In this document: positions 43,197-52,815 of the stretch, in pieces
Numbering within the stretch: position 1 is the first letter of the stretch
Layout: every line of letters begins with the position of its first letter
Assembly: GCA_964418095.1 (NCBI GenBank)
Contig: CAYQKM010000002.1
Span: 1 to 64,000 of the forward strand
Origin: MWBV01 sp964418095
GTDB taxonomy: Archaea; Nanobdellota; Nanobdellia; Pacearchaeales; GW2011-AR1
Length of the DNA: 64,000 bases
Reading direction: 5' to 3'
Notes under the pieces: generated by a model
The model's input: only the letters and a program-made list of their open reading frames with translations
What the model was told of the DNA's origin: nothing
Database searches by the model: none
Made by a program: the position numbers and the translations under genes

Positions 43197-45862
43197 TTTA
43201 CAAATTTGAGATTATCTAATCCAGCATATTCTCCAGAAACAGCATAAAATTCTTCTAGTGAGAGTATATTTTCAGGAGCATCATACTTCCAGATTTTTAG
43301 CGGTCCTCTGATGCCTCCAAGGTAAAAGAAATCTCCAACTCTCACTCCATACATCTCAAGATATGTTTTAACAGGGTCTGGTTCAGAGTGAACTAATTTT
43401 ACACCTTCATATAGTTTATTAGGGTCATTCATTATGTAAAGCTGAGTAACTAAACTACTCATAGATTTTTGTGAGAGATACATGAGTGCACCTTCCTTAT
43501 CTAGTTGTCCTGATTCTGTTACCCTATTCATAATATACACTCCACTCTCTGTTCCATTTTTGAAATCATAAAATTCATTATTATAATAAAGATATCTCAT
43601 AGGTAATCTAACCTGGTTTCCATTGTAAATGTAAACAGCAACAGGCTGTTGGAAACTATTATTTTCTTTAATCATTATTACTCCGCCTATGCCTGAATTT
43701 TCAACAGGAATAAATACTTTTTGCCCATTATCATTATATATTAAATCTTCATCTAATGCATACCCTCCTTGATATATTCTTATTGTACCATTACTAGTTT
43801 CTTGAGTTTGACTAGGATTAGATATCATCGCAGGGATAAAAGAATACCTGTCTTTATTTTTTCCATCACTTCCAATACTGCTATATGCAGGATACTTTCC
43901 TATATCTGTTGGGTCTATTAATAAGTAAGAAACATTTTGAGACTTCATGAAGCTTAATGCAGTTTTAGGATTTGGAGTTGTTAATAAATATCTTCCAATC
44001 AAATGATCCCAATATGAATTAGCATGCCCTCCGTCTGTTACAGTGGGTCTCTCCCCCATATATTGGACCCAATATCCATAATCCCACCAATGAACAAATA
44101 TATCTTCTGGCTGAGTATTTTCCCTTGTCCATTCCATAGCATATTGCCACTGAATATTTGCAGAAGAACCAATCTGAGGAGCTTGAGCTTTAATTGTTTT
44201 TATACTATTAACAGAAGCAATTATAACAAAAACTAAAACCCCAATTAATGCAATCCAAATTATAATCCTTAATGTTTCATCTTTAACTGACTTAGAATAT
44301 TCATAGGATTTTACAAGAGAGTAAGCAGCACCAATGCAAATAATAGGAGCAAGTATAAATAATAATCTTAATGCACTAATTCCCGCTAAAGACATAAAGA
44401 AGATAAGTAAAATTATTATTACATTCTCACTTTTAATTTCTATTTTATCTTTAAAGTAAATAATCAAAAACCCGGCAATAAATGCAACTATGCTGCCAAT
44501 ATAAAATAATTTACTAATAAATGAACTCCCATTAAATACAGATGAAACAGAGTATCTATGGAAGAATATTGCAAATACCATAATTATCCATAAAGCAGAA
44601 AAAATCATCTTGTTTTTCTTCTTACCTATTCCCTTTGAAAATTCAATTCCTGCAATTAGTGTTCCTGCAATAAACATCCAAAATAATAATTTTCCAAATT
44701 GATTTATAATATCTGAAGTGTATGGAATTGCATTTTCAGCAACTGTCTCACCAACTCTTCCTCCTCCAAAAGGTCTTAGTATACTTTCTATAATGCCACT
44801 TAAGGAGAAACCAATACTCTGATTAAACATAAAACTCATTAATATCCCTAATACCAAAGCAATCCCAATACTTAATGCAATTCTGTTTTTACCAATATCT
44901 TTTATTTTTTTATTCTTTGATTTTAAAACTAAATAATCAACTATTAAGAAAATCAATACAAACGGAACAATTAAGCCCTTCACATTTAAAATTAGCCCCT
45001 TTATAGCACCAAGAGGATAAGAGAAAATAAAACTTAATAAGATAAATGAAATAAACCAGAAAATGTAAAACAAAAGATATCCTTTAAATTTATTTTTTCC
45101 TTCTTCATTATCCCCCTTATTAGTTATCCATAATAAAAATACTGTTAAAGGAATAACAAGTAAAGTAAATGTAGCAACACCCCCCCATGCAGCAATATTA
45201 AATATTGTGAAAAACCCAGTTATGATTCCAAGCACTATTGACATTTTCCACGAGCTTTTCTTTTCTATTTTTTGCATAGAAATACTAAATGAGAGTAGTG
45301 CTAAGAAAAATGCAAACATACCTAATGGCTCGTGATCTGACACTCCAGCCATTGTTCTAAATAAATAAGCTGGAATTATTGCTAGGAAAAAGCTAGATAG
45401 CAATGCTGCTATTTTTGACTTTGTAAATTTTAATACTAAAAAGAAAAATACAAACATACTCAAAACAAAAAAGATTACAGGATAAATAACATCAACATAT
45501 CTTAGAGTTATTGTATCTGAAAATTTATGAATTACTTTATACATAAATACAAGAGCATGCGGCAGAAGTTCACTGCTAAACGGAACTTTTAAAGGAATAT
45601 ATCTCATTAAATCATGTTCAGGATAACTTCCTTGCTCATTTAACACCTCTGCAAGCCTAAGAAAATAAAATGCATCTAAATCTGCTGTAAGGTATTCATC
45701 TGTTGTAACATCTTTTAAAGAAGCAATGTTTCTTGTCCTTATTTCAGCAGTAAATGCAATTGTTGCAATCAATAATATAGCAACTAAAATAATTAGTACT
45801 TTTTTTTGCTTAAAAAAATCAAAAACTTTTTTAGATGATCTTTTTATATCGTCCTTATTCAT
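43193..45862 (-). CDS. aglB: Oligosaccharyltransferase AglB (STT3 family)
   Basis: 889 residues. An N-terminal helix and the DxD-type EYLTADLDAFYFLRLAEVL in the first external loop are followed by about a dozen helices (to residue 560), then the soluble domain with the catalytic-site motif WWDYGYWVQYMGERPTVTDG and a DK-type motif (DPTDIGKYPAYSS). Transfers the lipid-linked oligosaccharide to Asn of N-X-S/T on exported proteins. Anchor of the glycan locus; the sequon-rich surface proteins at the window start are likely substrates. Confidence 0.97.
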   Translation of the reverse strand: MNKDDIKRSSKKVFDFFKQKKVLIILVAILLIATIAFTAEIRTRNIASLKDVTTDEYLTADLDAFYFLRLAEVLNEQGSYPEHDLMRYIPLKVPFSSELLPHALVFMYKVIHKFSDTITLRYVDVIYPVIFFVLSMFVFFFLVLKFTKSKIAALLSSFFLAIIPAYLFRTMAGVSDHEPLGMFAFFLALLSFSISMQKIEKKSSWKMSIVLGIITGFFTIFNIAAWGGVATFTLLVIPLTVFLLWITNKGDNEEGKNKFKGYLLFYIFWFISFILLSFIFSYPLGAIKGLILNVKGLIVPFVLIFLIVDYLVLKSKNKKIKDIGKNRIALSIGIALVLGILMSFMFNQSIGFSLSGIIESILRPFGGGRVGETVAENAIPYTSDIINQFGKLLFWMFIAGTLIAGIEFSKGIGKKKNKMIFSALWIIMVFAIFFHRYSVSSVFNGSSFISKLFYIGSIVAFIAGFLIIYFKDKIEIKSENVIIILLIFFMSLAGISALRLLFILAPIICIGAAYSLVKSYEYSKSVKDETLRIIIWIALIGVLVFVIIASVNSIKTIKAQAPQIGSSANIQWQYAMEWTRENTQPEDIFVHWWDYGYWVQYMGERPTVTDGGHANSYWDHLIGRYLLTTPNPKTALSFMKSQNVSYLLIDPTDIGKYPAYSSIGSDGKNKDRYSFIPAMISNPSQTQETSNGTIRIYQGGYALDEDLIYNDNGQKVFIPVENSGIGGVIMIKENNSFQQPVAVYIYNGNQVRLPMRYLYYNNEFYDFKNGTESGVYIMNRVTESGQLDKEGALMYLSQKSMSSLVTQLYIMNDPNKLYEGVKLVHSEPDPVKTYLEMYGVRVGDFFYLGGIRGPLKIWKYDAPENILSLEEFYAVSGEYAGLDNLKFVK

Positions 45863-45906
45863 TAAAATTAGAGAAAATCAGTATTTAAAAACCTTCTATT
45901 TTAAAA

Positions 45907-46899
45907 TTATATGAATAATACAAATCCTAAGATAATCACTATTATTTGGAAGAAATTTATTAGATTTACAACATCATTCTCATACACTTTTTTACTTGGC
46001 TTTATCTTTTTCAACAAATATATTGAGAGATGCTCTAGTCCATAAATTTTATCATATAATAATTCAAGGCTTCCATCAGGGTTTGGTTTTCCAAAACTTT
46101 GCTTCTTTAATCCTCCTCTTAATTTTAATATTGTTTCAAGAATATATGGGATAAAGAAAAACACTGCTATTTTCTCAACATTCCCTAAAATTGCCATACA
46201 TACTATTGCTGCCCCAATAGCATATGTTAGAGAATCTCCAGGGAATACTTTTGCAGGATTTGAATTAAATATATAAAAAGCAATTAAAGCAAAAATTAAA
46301 CATAACCCGATAACACTTAACCAAGAACTTCCTGTAATATAAGTTACAATAGACATTGCCCCTATAATTAATATTCCTTGCCTTGCTTCTAATCCATTAA
46401 ATCCAGCAAGAAAATTAAATGTTGTTGTTGCCCCAACTAATCCTATTGGAATAACAAGTAATGGAAATAATAAACCTAATTCTATCCCAAGAATATTAGA
46501 TTCACCTGCATTAATCACCATTAAGGGAATAGCTGCAGACAAAACTAAAGCTATTCTTGAGCGCTTAGATAATCCTCCTTTTTTCCAACCAAATAAATCA
46601 TCTATTAACCCAATGCCTGCTACTAAAAGTAAAGTAGTTGTCATAGCAAATATTTTTATTGATACTCCATCAATAGATTTAAAATAAAATGTTTGAATAG
46701 CAATATAAGAGAGTATTCCCATTATTGCCCCAATAACCACAATTATTCCTCCAGAGCCAGCAACATTTTTAGCACTTTGATATTTATTCATATCTTCCCA
46801 AACTAACCCTATCTGTTTTGCCTTTTTTATCCAAAATGGAAGTATTAAGTATGTACAAAAAAAACTCAAAAAAATAGTTATAACAATTAATGGTTCCAT
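45907..46899 (-). CDS. WecA/AglH-type phosphoglycosyltransferase (MraY family)
   Basis: 330 residues from ATG 46899; the longer frame would start with TTG. About ten helices. Catalytic motifs: GIGLIDDLFGWKKGG (DD), FNFLAGFNGLEARQ (NxxNxxDG-like) and NPAKVFPGDSLT. Transfers a sugar-1-phosphate, probably N-acetylhexosamine, from a UDP donor to dolichyl phosphate, the first step of the lipid-linked glycan used by AglB. Lies just upstream of aglB on the same strand. Confidence 0.92.
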   Translation of the reverse strand: MEPLIVITIFLSFFCTYLILPFWIKKAKQIGLVWEDMNKYQSAKNVAGSGGIIVVIGAIMGILSYIAIQTFYFKSIDGVSIKIFAMTTTLLLVAGIGLIDDLFGWKKGGLSKRSRIALVLSAAIPLMVINAGESNILGIELGLLFPLLVIPIGLVGATTTFNFLAGFNGLEARQGILIIGAMSIVTYITGSSWLSVIGLCLIFALIAFYIFNSNPAKVFPGDSLTYAIGAAIVCMAILGNVEKIAVFFFIPYILETILKLRGGLKKQSFGKPNPDGSLELLYDKIYGLEHLSIYLLKKIKPSKKVYENDVVNLINFFQIIVIILGFVLFI

Positions 46900-46914
46900 T
46901 TTATACAATTTTTA

Positions 46915-47772
46915 TCATTTAAATATTAAGGGTGTTATATACACCTCAATTAAAGCTGCAACAACTAAAATAATTAATGCTAAAAATATTAATGTAATTG
47001 TATTCTCAAGCACCCTTAGGAATTTTTTATCTCTTGCACCATGCCTTATTAGTCCTATTCCAAATATTCCTCCTGCAAGGGCAGTAATAAAGTAGGCAGC
47101 TATTTCAGGAATCCCATGTATTGCATATCTTGCAATCCCCAGAGGTATCTCACTTAAATTATATCTTGTAAATATGCTAACAGCAGCAGAAATAACACTA
47201 GCATTCCAAACTAAAATAAATAATGCTCCTGCACCAAATATTAATGAGAATACAAGTGTAAATATCATTACATACACATTATTTTCTATTATTGAAAGCA
47301 ATCTTGAGCCATTTATTGAAGAGCCTGTTAAGTTTATTTTACCTGAAGTATATCTTTCAATGCACCCACTTACATCACCTGGACTATTTATCTGGCAATA
47401 AGTGTTTATCTGAAAATTTAAAAGATTAGCATCTTGCAATACCCCATTCCAAAATGAAAATGCTACAACAAACCCAAAAAATAACCACATAAATTCAAAT
47501 ATTGCATCTTTATGGGTTTGCCAAAGCCCAACAATCCCTTCTACTTCTTCATTTTCTCTCTCTTCTCTTTTTATAATATAATACATAAATGGAAAACTAA
47601 ACATTATACAAAACAAAACCACTAACATTCCAGAAGCATTTGAAAGATTAGGGTCACTTGAAAAAAACCAGTGCACAAGTAAAAGTGAAAGAGAAGCATA
47701 GACTAATCCAACAAAAAACATTCTCCACGAACCCTTTTCTACTTTTTTTGGATTAATTAATATTTCAAGCAT
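46915..47772 (-). CDS. SpoIIM/DUF95 family membrane protein
   Basis: 285 residues from ATG 47772. Six or so helices with a sequon-containing external loop (about 125-155). The C-terminal half (NASVISAAVSIFTRYN, YAIHGIPEIAAYFITALAGG, IGLIRHG) is the signature of the SpoIIM (DUF95) family, widespread in archaea. Role in archaea is unknown; possibly membrane remodelling. A TTTAAAAA box about 25-30 nt upstream suggests a leaderless start. Confidence 0.9.
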   Translation of the reverse strand: MLEILINPKKVEKGSWRMFFVGLVYASLSLLLVHWFFSSDPNLSNASGMLVVLFCIMFSFPFMYYIIKREERENEEVEGIVGLWQTHKDAIFEFMWLFFGFVVAFSFWNGVLQDANLLNFQINTYCQINSPGDVSGCIERYTSGKINLTGSSINGSRLLSIIENNVYVMIFTLVFSLIFGAGALFILVWNASVISAAVSIFTRYNLSEIPLGIARYAIHGIPEIAAYFITALAGGIFGIGLIRHGARDKKFLRVLENTITLIFLALIILVVAALIEVYITPLIFK

Positions 47773-47822
47773 CAATATACTAAAAAAAGAGAATTTTTAA
47801 ATGTTGGGTGACTTTTTAATAA

Positions 47823-48647
47823 ATGGATAAACAAGAGAGGTTTAACACTATCTTAAATAAGATAAAATCAATAGAAATTCAAGGTGCAAGAAATGTTGCA
47901 AAATCTGCACTTGAAGCATATTCACTCTTACCCTCAAAAGCATCAAAAGAAAAACTCTTATCTTCAAGACCAACAGAACCTATGATGTTTTATGTTCTTG
48001 AACTTGCTGAAAAAGGAGTGCCTAAAAATAAGATAATTAAACACTTTGATTACTCTCAAAATGAAATAAACAAGCATGTGTTTAATCTAATAAAAGACAA
48101 TGATACTATTTTTACTCACTGCCACTCATCAAATGTTGTAAACTCCTTGATTTACTCTAAGAAAAAATCAAAAAAATTTAAAGTTTATAATACAGAAACC
48201 CGCCCTCTCTTCCAAGGAAGAAAAACATTTAGTGAATTAAGGAAAAATAAAATTGATGTTACAATGTTTATAGATTCTGCAGCAGCATTTGCATTTAAAA
48301 AAGATGACCCTAAAGATGAGATTTACGCAACTAAAATATTTTTAGGAGCAGACGCACTCTTAAAAGAAGGAATAATCAATAAAATCGGAAGTGGCATGTT
48401 TGCAGAAATTGCATATAAAAATAAAATTCCTGTATACATAATTGCAGACTCCTGGAAATTTACGAGAGATAAATTGAAAATAGAAGATAGAAACATAAAT
48501 GAGGTCTGGGATAAAGCACCTAAAAACGTAAAGATAAAAAATCCAGCATTTGAGTTTGTAAAAAGGAAATACATTACAGGAATTGTAACTGAGATTGGGC
48601 TTATGTCTTATAAAAAATTCTTAAGGAAAATGAAGAAATCTAATTAA
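47823..48647 (+). CDS. aIF2B/ribose-1,5-bisphosphate isomerase-like protein
   Basis: 274 residues. An N-terminal helical domain (1-75) precedes the Rossmann-like isomerase domain with THCHSSNVVNSL, VYNTETRPLFQGRKTFSEL, VTMFIDSAAAFAF and FLGADALLKEGIINKIGS. These motifs fit archaeal ribose-1,5-bisphosphate isomerase of the AMP-to-RuBisCO pathway and the related aIF2B proteins; the two are hard to separate by eye. Somewhat shorter than the usual 300-320 residues. Confidence 0.82.
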   Translation: MDKQERFNTILNKIKSIEIQGARNVAKSALEAYSLLPSKASKEKLLSSRPTEPMMFYVLELAEKGVPKNKIIKHFDYSQNEINKHVFNLIKDNDTIFTHCHSSNVVNSLIYSKKKSKKFKVYNTETRPLFQGRKTFSELRKNKIDVTMFIDSAAAFAFKKDDPKDEIYATKIFLGADALLKEGIINKIGSGMFAEIAYKNKIPVYIIADSWKFTRDKLKIEDRNINEVWDKAPKNVKIKNPAFEFVKRKYITGIVTEIGLMSYKKFLRKMKKSN

Positions 48648-48648
48648 T

Positions 48649-49116
48649 TCACTCGCAATCTTCTTCACAATTACATCCTTCTTCACCGCATTCACACTCG
48701 CGAGTATGGTCTTTATGATTTTGCTGATGACTCATAAATACTCTTGTAAGCTCTTCATTTATTTTTTCTAATTCTTTATTTATTTCTTCTCTTGCTTTTT
48801 CTAATTTCTTAGTTTGATTTTGGATTATTATTTTTGTTTCTGGGATTGATTTTTTAACAAAATTCTTATTTCCAATATCAACTAAAAGCTCTTCTGAATT
48901 TAATTTAGCATTTACATATATTCCTCTGCCTAATGGGGAAATAATATCCTCTCCTTTTTTACCAATTAAATCATCTAATTCTAAGTTTAAACTTCTTAAA
49001 TCAATAATTGCTCTTTCAACTGCTTGTTGCTGTTCTTGAAGAATATTTATTTGCTGCTCAAACATTTGAAACTGCATTGTGAGTTCTTCTTGTGAGTATT
49101 TATTTTCTTTTGCCAT
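48649..49116 (-). CDS. pfdA: Prefoldin alpha subunit with Cys/His-rich tail
   Basis: 155 residues. Two long coiled-coil helices (10-52 and 90-130) surround a beta-hairpin region (ISPLGRGIYVNAKLNSEE), the prefoldin-alpha layout; the hexamer holds unfolded proteins for the chaperonin. Unusual is the C-terminal extension after residue 130: HQQNHKDH, then a run with six Cys (ECECGEEGCNCEEDCE). Such a tail is not typical of prefoldin and could bind metal ions. Confidence 0.92.
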   Translation of the reverse strand: MAKENKYSQEELTMQFQMFEQQINILQEQQQAVERAIIDLRSLNLELDDLIGKKGEDIISPLGRGIYVNAKLNSEELLVDIGNKNFVKKSIPETKIIIQNQTKKLEKAREEINKELEKINEELTRVFMSHQQNHKDHTRECECGEEGCNCEEDCE

Positions 49117-49160
49117 CTTAACACCAAAATATTACTCTTTTTAAGATTTGAGGTTTTCAA

Positions 49161-49736
49161 TTATGCCACATCTAAGAGTTTTTTACTTCTAAGAATAGAG
49201 CTAATTATCATAGTAGAGATTAAATAAAACCAAAACCAGCTTAGACCAAGGAAGAACCTTGGACTTTCTAATGCACTGAAAAAGTCATTAAACCATCTAA
49301 AAAATAAGATAAAGGGTATACCAGTATAAACTATTGACCTCATACTTAATTTCATTTGCTTTGGAAACATTTCAAATTGCTTTTTTTGTAATTCCATAAG
49401 TTTATCAGGCTGATTTTGAAACTCTTTCATTTTTTTCTGCATTTCTTTTTGCTCTTTTTTCATTTCTTTTAGAGTCTCTTGATCAGTTGCGTATTTTTGA
49501 ACAAGTGTAGTTGCAAGAGCAATAACAAATACAATAATCAACATTCCTAAATTCAAATTCCAATTTAAAAGAAATCCAGCTGTTGGATTAAGAATATAGT
49601 GTATTGAATCTTTTATTATAGGTAACTTATCCCACAATCCAGCAATAATCATTGAGATTATTAAAAATACAAATAGTGATTTGAAACTTCCCTCTTTTTT
49701 TGGTTTTGATTTTTTTGTAGTTTTTTCTTCTGTCAT
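49161..49736 (-). CDS. DUF106 (EMC3/YidC-like) membrane insertase
   Basis: 191 residues. Three helices or more (about 20-40, 55-75, 125-150, 165-185) with a charged cytoplasmic coiled coil between (LVQKYATDQETLKEMKKEQK and QKKQFEMFPKQMKLSMRSI). This is the archaeal DUF106 family, related to YidC/Oxa1/EMC3, which inserts membrane proteins. It lies one base after the stop of secY, a conserved pairing in archaea. Confidence 0.92.
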   Translation of the reverse strand: MTEEKTTKKSKPKKEGSFKSLFVFLIISMIIAGLWDKLPIIKDSIHYILNPTAGFLLNWNLNLGMLIIVFVIALATTLVQKYATDQETLKEMKKEQKEMQKKMKEFQNQPDKLMELQKKQFEMFPKQMKLSMRSIVYTGIPFILFFRWFNDFFSALESPRFFLGLSWFWFYLISTMIISSILRSKKLLDVA

Positions 49737-49737
49737 T

Positions 49738-51132
49738 TTAATTTGAGCTAATGAATTTTCTCATAGCAGGATTCATATCTGTCATGTGTTGTTCAGCTAT
49801 CTTTTGATAGAATTGATACATAATCATAATTACTAACAGTATAGCTGTTCCTGAAGATAATGCTCCAAGTAAGTCAGTTGTAGCAGCAAGTAATCCAATT
49901 GCTGCACCTCCCATAACAGTTAAAGGCATTATATATCTATCTAATACACTCTCTAATACTCTTACATCTTGTCTAAATCCAGCTATTTGTAATCCAGATG
50001 AAGATATTTTTTGTGCTTGCTCTTTTGAGCCCATTCCAGATGTTTTAACCCAGAATACAGAGAATAAAGTAGCAAGTCCAGCATAGAATATCATATGTGT
50101 AAGCCCTTGAAGTAAATACTTTGGTAAAAATCCTCCTCTAATAATTAATTCAAGAAGATTTGTATGTCCTAACCAAAATGCAAATCCTGAAACAGCCTGC
50201 CCATCTTGGAAGTGCCCTAAAAATGTCGGGTGCCCTGCCCAGTTTTCAAGCAATCCCCCAAATAGCTGAATATTCGCAATTAATGCAGCAGTTAAAATAA
50301 CAGGTATAACTGATGCGTAAAAGAATTGCAATGGCCATTTAATACCATATCCTCTTACTCTTCCAAAGCTTAAAGGTATTTCAACTTTTAAACTCTGAGC
50401 CCAAACAACTAAAAGGAATATTAAAGCTGTAGCAATTAATGCCCCTAGTGCAGAAGCAAATTCAACAGGATATTTATTTATTATAGACTGTATTAAAACT
50501 AAAACTTTTCCTGAACATGCTGTCCTGCCAAAATCAAATAAACAATTTCTTCCTTGTGCATTTACAAACTGGAAAGCTTGTGTGAATATATGCCATGAAG
50601 CCCCAGCAGCAATAAAGATACTTACTCCTGAGCCAAAGCCCCATTTTTCACATAGTTCATTCATATAATAAATGGCTATTCCACCAAGTATTAGTTGAAA
50701 GATTACAATTCCAGCAAATCCTGGAATAGCTTGCAATCCTTTCATTACTACATAAACTATTGATTCAAAAATTATGAAAAAGAATACTAACATTTTTTGA
50801 ATGCCCTGGAAAGTCTTTTTACCCTCAGCTGTAGAGGTGTTTATATTAATTATTCCAGAACCTGTAAGTAATTGCAAAATAATAGAAGCCATTACTATTG
50901 GACCAATACCCAAAGAGATTATTGAGCCAAAATCTGTTCCAAGTATAATCGCTAAATATTTGAATCTTTCAAGAGCATTTCTAGATAAACCATACAATGG
51001 AATATTTGCAAGAATAAAAAATGCAACTAAAATAAGCAGAGTCCATTTTAATTTTACCTTGAATCCCAGCTTTTTTTCATCTGGTTTTTTTACTTCTGGT
51101 ATAAATGCAAATATTTTTGTAAAATCAACCAT
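49738..51132 (-). CDS. secY: Protein translocase subunit SecY
   Basis: 464 residues with ten predicted helices. Typical pieces: the start region ARFIPEVKKPDEKKLGFKVK-like segment, GIGPIVMASIILQLLTGSGI (plug/TM2), VPLSFGRVRGYGIKWPLQFF-like cytoplasmic loop (EIPLSFGRVRGYGIKWPLQF), and the C-terminal MYQFYQKIAEQHM tail. Central pore of the Sec translocon. At the end of the spc-type ribosomal operon, 41 nt after rpl15. Confidence 0.97.
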   Translation of the reverse strand: MVDFTKIFAFIPEVKKPDEKKLGFKVKLKWTLLILVAFFILANIPLYGLSRNALERFKYLAIILGTDFGSIISLGIGPIVMASIILQLLTGSGIININTSTAEGKKTFQGIQKMLVFFFIIFESIVYVVMKGLQAIPGFAGIVIFQLILGGIAIYYMNELCEKWGFGSGVSIFIAAGASWHIFTQAFQFVNAQGRNCLFDFGRTACSGKVLVLIQSIINKYPVEFASALGALIATALIFLLVVWAQSLKVEIPLSFGRVRGYGIKWPLQFFYASVIPVILTAALIANIQLFGGLLENWAGHPTFLGHFQDGQAVSGFAFWLGHTNLLELIIRGGFLPKYLLQGLTHMIFYAGLATLFSVFWVKTSGMGSKEQAQKISSSGLQIAGFRQDVRVLESVLDRYIMPLTVMGGAAIGLLAATTDLLGALSSGTAILLVIMIMYQFYQKIAEQHMTDMNPAMRKFISSN

Positions 51133-51173
51133 TTTATAACCAAATAAAATTAGTTTTTAAAGATTAGGTTTTA

Positions 51174-51650
51174 TTAATTACCCTCATCAATATCCTGCTT
51201 ATTCTGTTTAAGAAGAATAATTTGCCCCCCAACTTTTTGTACTTTCTTTAATGCAGATTCAGAGGATTCTAATGCTGTTATTATTAGTTTTTCTTTTACT
51301 TCTCCTTTTCCTAATATTTTATATTTTGAAAGATTTATCTCCCACCCTTTTGCTGTTTTCTTTCCATATTTTTCAAGGTTCTTTTCTATTTGTCCAAGAT
51401 TAATTCTCTGCCTTGTATCTCTTTCAGTCTTTCTAGAAGTTATTCCTTGTTTTCCAAAATAAGTTTGCCCATAGAGTTTTGTAATAAGTGTTTTCTTTGA
51501 ATCTCCTCTCTTTCCTGTTCCAGCCATTCCTGTTCCTCCCCTATGTCCTGATTTTTTATGCTTTTTTCTAGCTCCCCATCCATGAGTTCCCATTTTTCTG
51601 CCATGCATTCTAGAAACTTTTTTTCTTTTGTGAGTTTTCTTAATTGTCAT
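51174..51650 (-). CDS. rpl15: 50S ribosomal protein uL15
   Basis: 158 residues. N-terminal Gly/Arg/Lys-rich GRKMGTHGWGARKKHKKSGH and GGTGMAGTGKRG are typical of archaeal/eukaryotic uL15, followed by INLGQIEKNLEKYGKKTAKG. Between rpl30 and secY. Confidence 0.97.
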   Translation of the reverse strand: MTIKKTHKRKKVSRMHGRKMGTHGWGARKKHKKSGHRGGTGMAGTGKRGDSKKTLITKLYGQTYFGKQGITSRKTERDTRQRINLGQIEKNLEKYGKKTAKGWEINLSKYKILGKGEVKEKLIITALESSESALKKVQKVGGQIILLKQNKQDIDEGN

Positions 51651-51651
51651 T

Positions 51652-52014
51652 TTATAACATCCTTAAAATTAATTCATTTATTTTTTCACCATTATTTCCT
51701 AAAACTCCTTTTCCAACACCAAAGTGTTTTTTAGATTCAATACCTTTTCTAGGAGGATGAAGCGCGAAAAAAGGTTTTAGCTTATTGTCTTTATCTTTCT
51801 TACCTCTCTTGCTAACAAGCTCTTTGTAAACCTCATCTTTTATTTCTCCATAAGCTATAAAGTCTCTTAACTTTTGAATCATGCCCATTTCTTCAGGTGT
51901 TCCTTTTAATACAACACAAGAATATTTTTTTCTTATTCTTAATCTATTCAAAGTTTCATTTACATCTTTATTTAATCCTACTCTTCCTTTAATTCTAATT
52001 ACTGCAATTGCCAT
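51652..52014 (-). CDS. rpl30: 50S ribosomal protein uL30
   Basis: 120 residues. IAVIRIKGRVGLNKDVNETL and LNRLRIRKKYSCVVLKGTPE define the uL30 domain; an archaeal C-terminal extension has FFALHPPRKGIESKKHFGVG. One-base overlap with rps5 and one-base gap to rpl15. Confidence 0.97.
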   Translation of the reverse strand: MAIAVIRIKGRVGLNKDVNETLNRLRIRKKYSCVVLKGTPEEMGMIQKLRDFIAYGEIKDEVYKELVSKRGKKDKDNKLKPFFALHPPRKGIESKKHFGVGKGVLGNNGEKINELILRML

Positions 52015-52814
52015 TATTCTCTATCCTCCAATGAATTTGTTTTTTCAAGAGCATCAAAACATGCTTTTATGAAATTAAAGCTTGTCCTTACTTTTCCAAA
52101 ACTCTTACTATAAACATCTTTTATCCCAGCAAGTTTTAAAACTTTTTTTAATTCATTTGCAACAACTAATCCTGTTCCTTGAGGAGCAGGTATAAGAGTT
52201 ATTCTAGAACTCCCAGCTTTTCCTGTAACTTTAAATGGAACTGTATGTAATTCTGAACAATCACAATCAAATCCAGAGCATCCTCTTGTAACTCTAATCA
52301 TATTTAATTTTGCTTTTCTTATTGCTTTATCTCTTGCTGGAAGAGTTTCCATTGATCTCCCACAACCAAATCCAATATGTCCATTTTCATCTCCAACAAT
52401 AGCCATTGCTGAAAATGTAGGAACATTTCCTTCTTTAGTTTTTCTTTGAGTTTGTCTCCATGCTCTTCTTTTTCCTCCCCCGAACTTTCCTTTTGATTGT
52501 CCAATAGAAATTAAATCTGTTTTTAATTCAAGTAAATAATCAGATATTTCTGGCTCAAGTATTTTTTTATTTTCTTTTAAGATTTCATCAATGTTTTTTA
52601 TTTTTCCACTTTTAACATCTCTTCCAAGCTGAGTTTTAGGTTCCCAGGATTCGGCTGGTTTTATTTTATCTCTTTCAGCAGGACTTTTTTTAGTTTCTTG
52701 AGTTTTACTTTCTTCTAATTCTTTAAGTTCTTTTAAATCAAGTTCATCTAAAACTTCTTCAGGAACTTCTGCATACTCGTCTTTCTCTTCAATTTGTTCT
52801 TCTTTCTTTGCCAT
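52014..52814 (-). CDS. rps5: 30S ribosomal protein uS5, with long charged N-terminus
   Basis: 266 residues. The S5 core (about 85-240) has GGGKRRAWRQTQRKTKEGNV, NGHIGFGCGRSMETLPARDK and LIPAPQGTGLVVANELKKVL. The first 70 residues are a Glu/Lys-rich extension (EEVLDELDLKELKELEESKT) longer than usual for archaeal uS5. Body protein acting in decoding accuracy. Between rpl18 and rpl30. Confidence 0.96.
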   Translation of the reverse strand: MAKKEEQIEEKDEYAEVPEEVLDELDLKELKELEESKTQETKKSPAERDKIKPAESWEPKTQLGRDVKSGKIKNIDEILKENKKILEPEISDYLLELKTDLISIGQSKGKFGGGKRRAWRQTQRKTKEGNVPTFSAMAIVGDENGHIGFGCGRSMETLPARDKAIRKAKLNMIRVTRGCSGFDCDCSELHTVPFKVTGKAGSSRITLIPAPQGTGLVVANELKKVLKLAGIKDVYSKSFGKVRTSFNFIKACFDALEKTNSLEDRE

Positions 52815-52815
52815 T

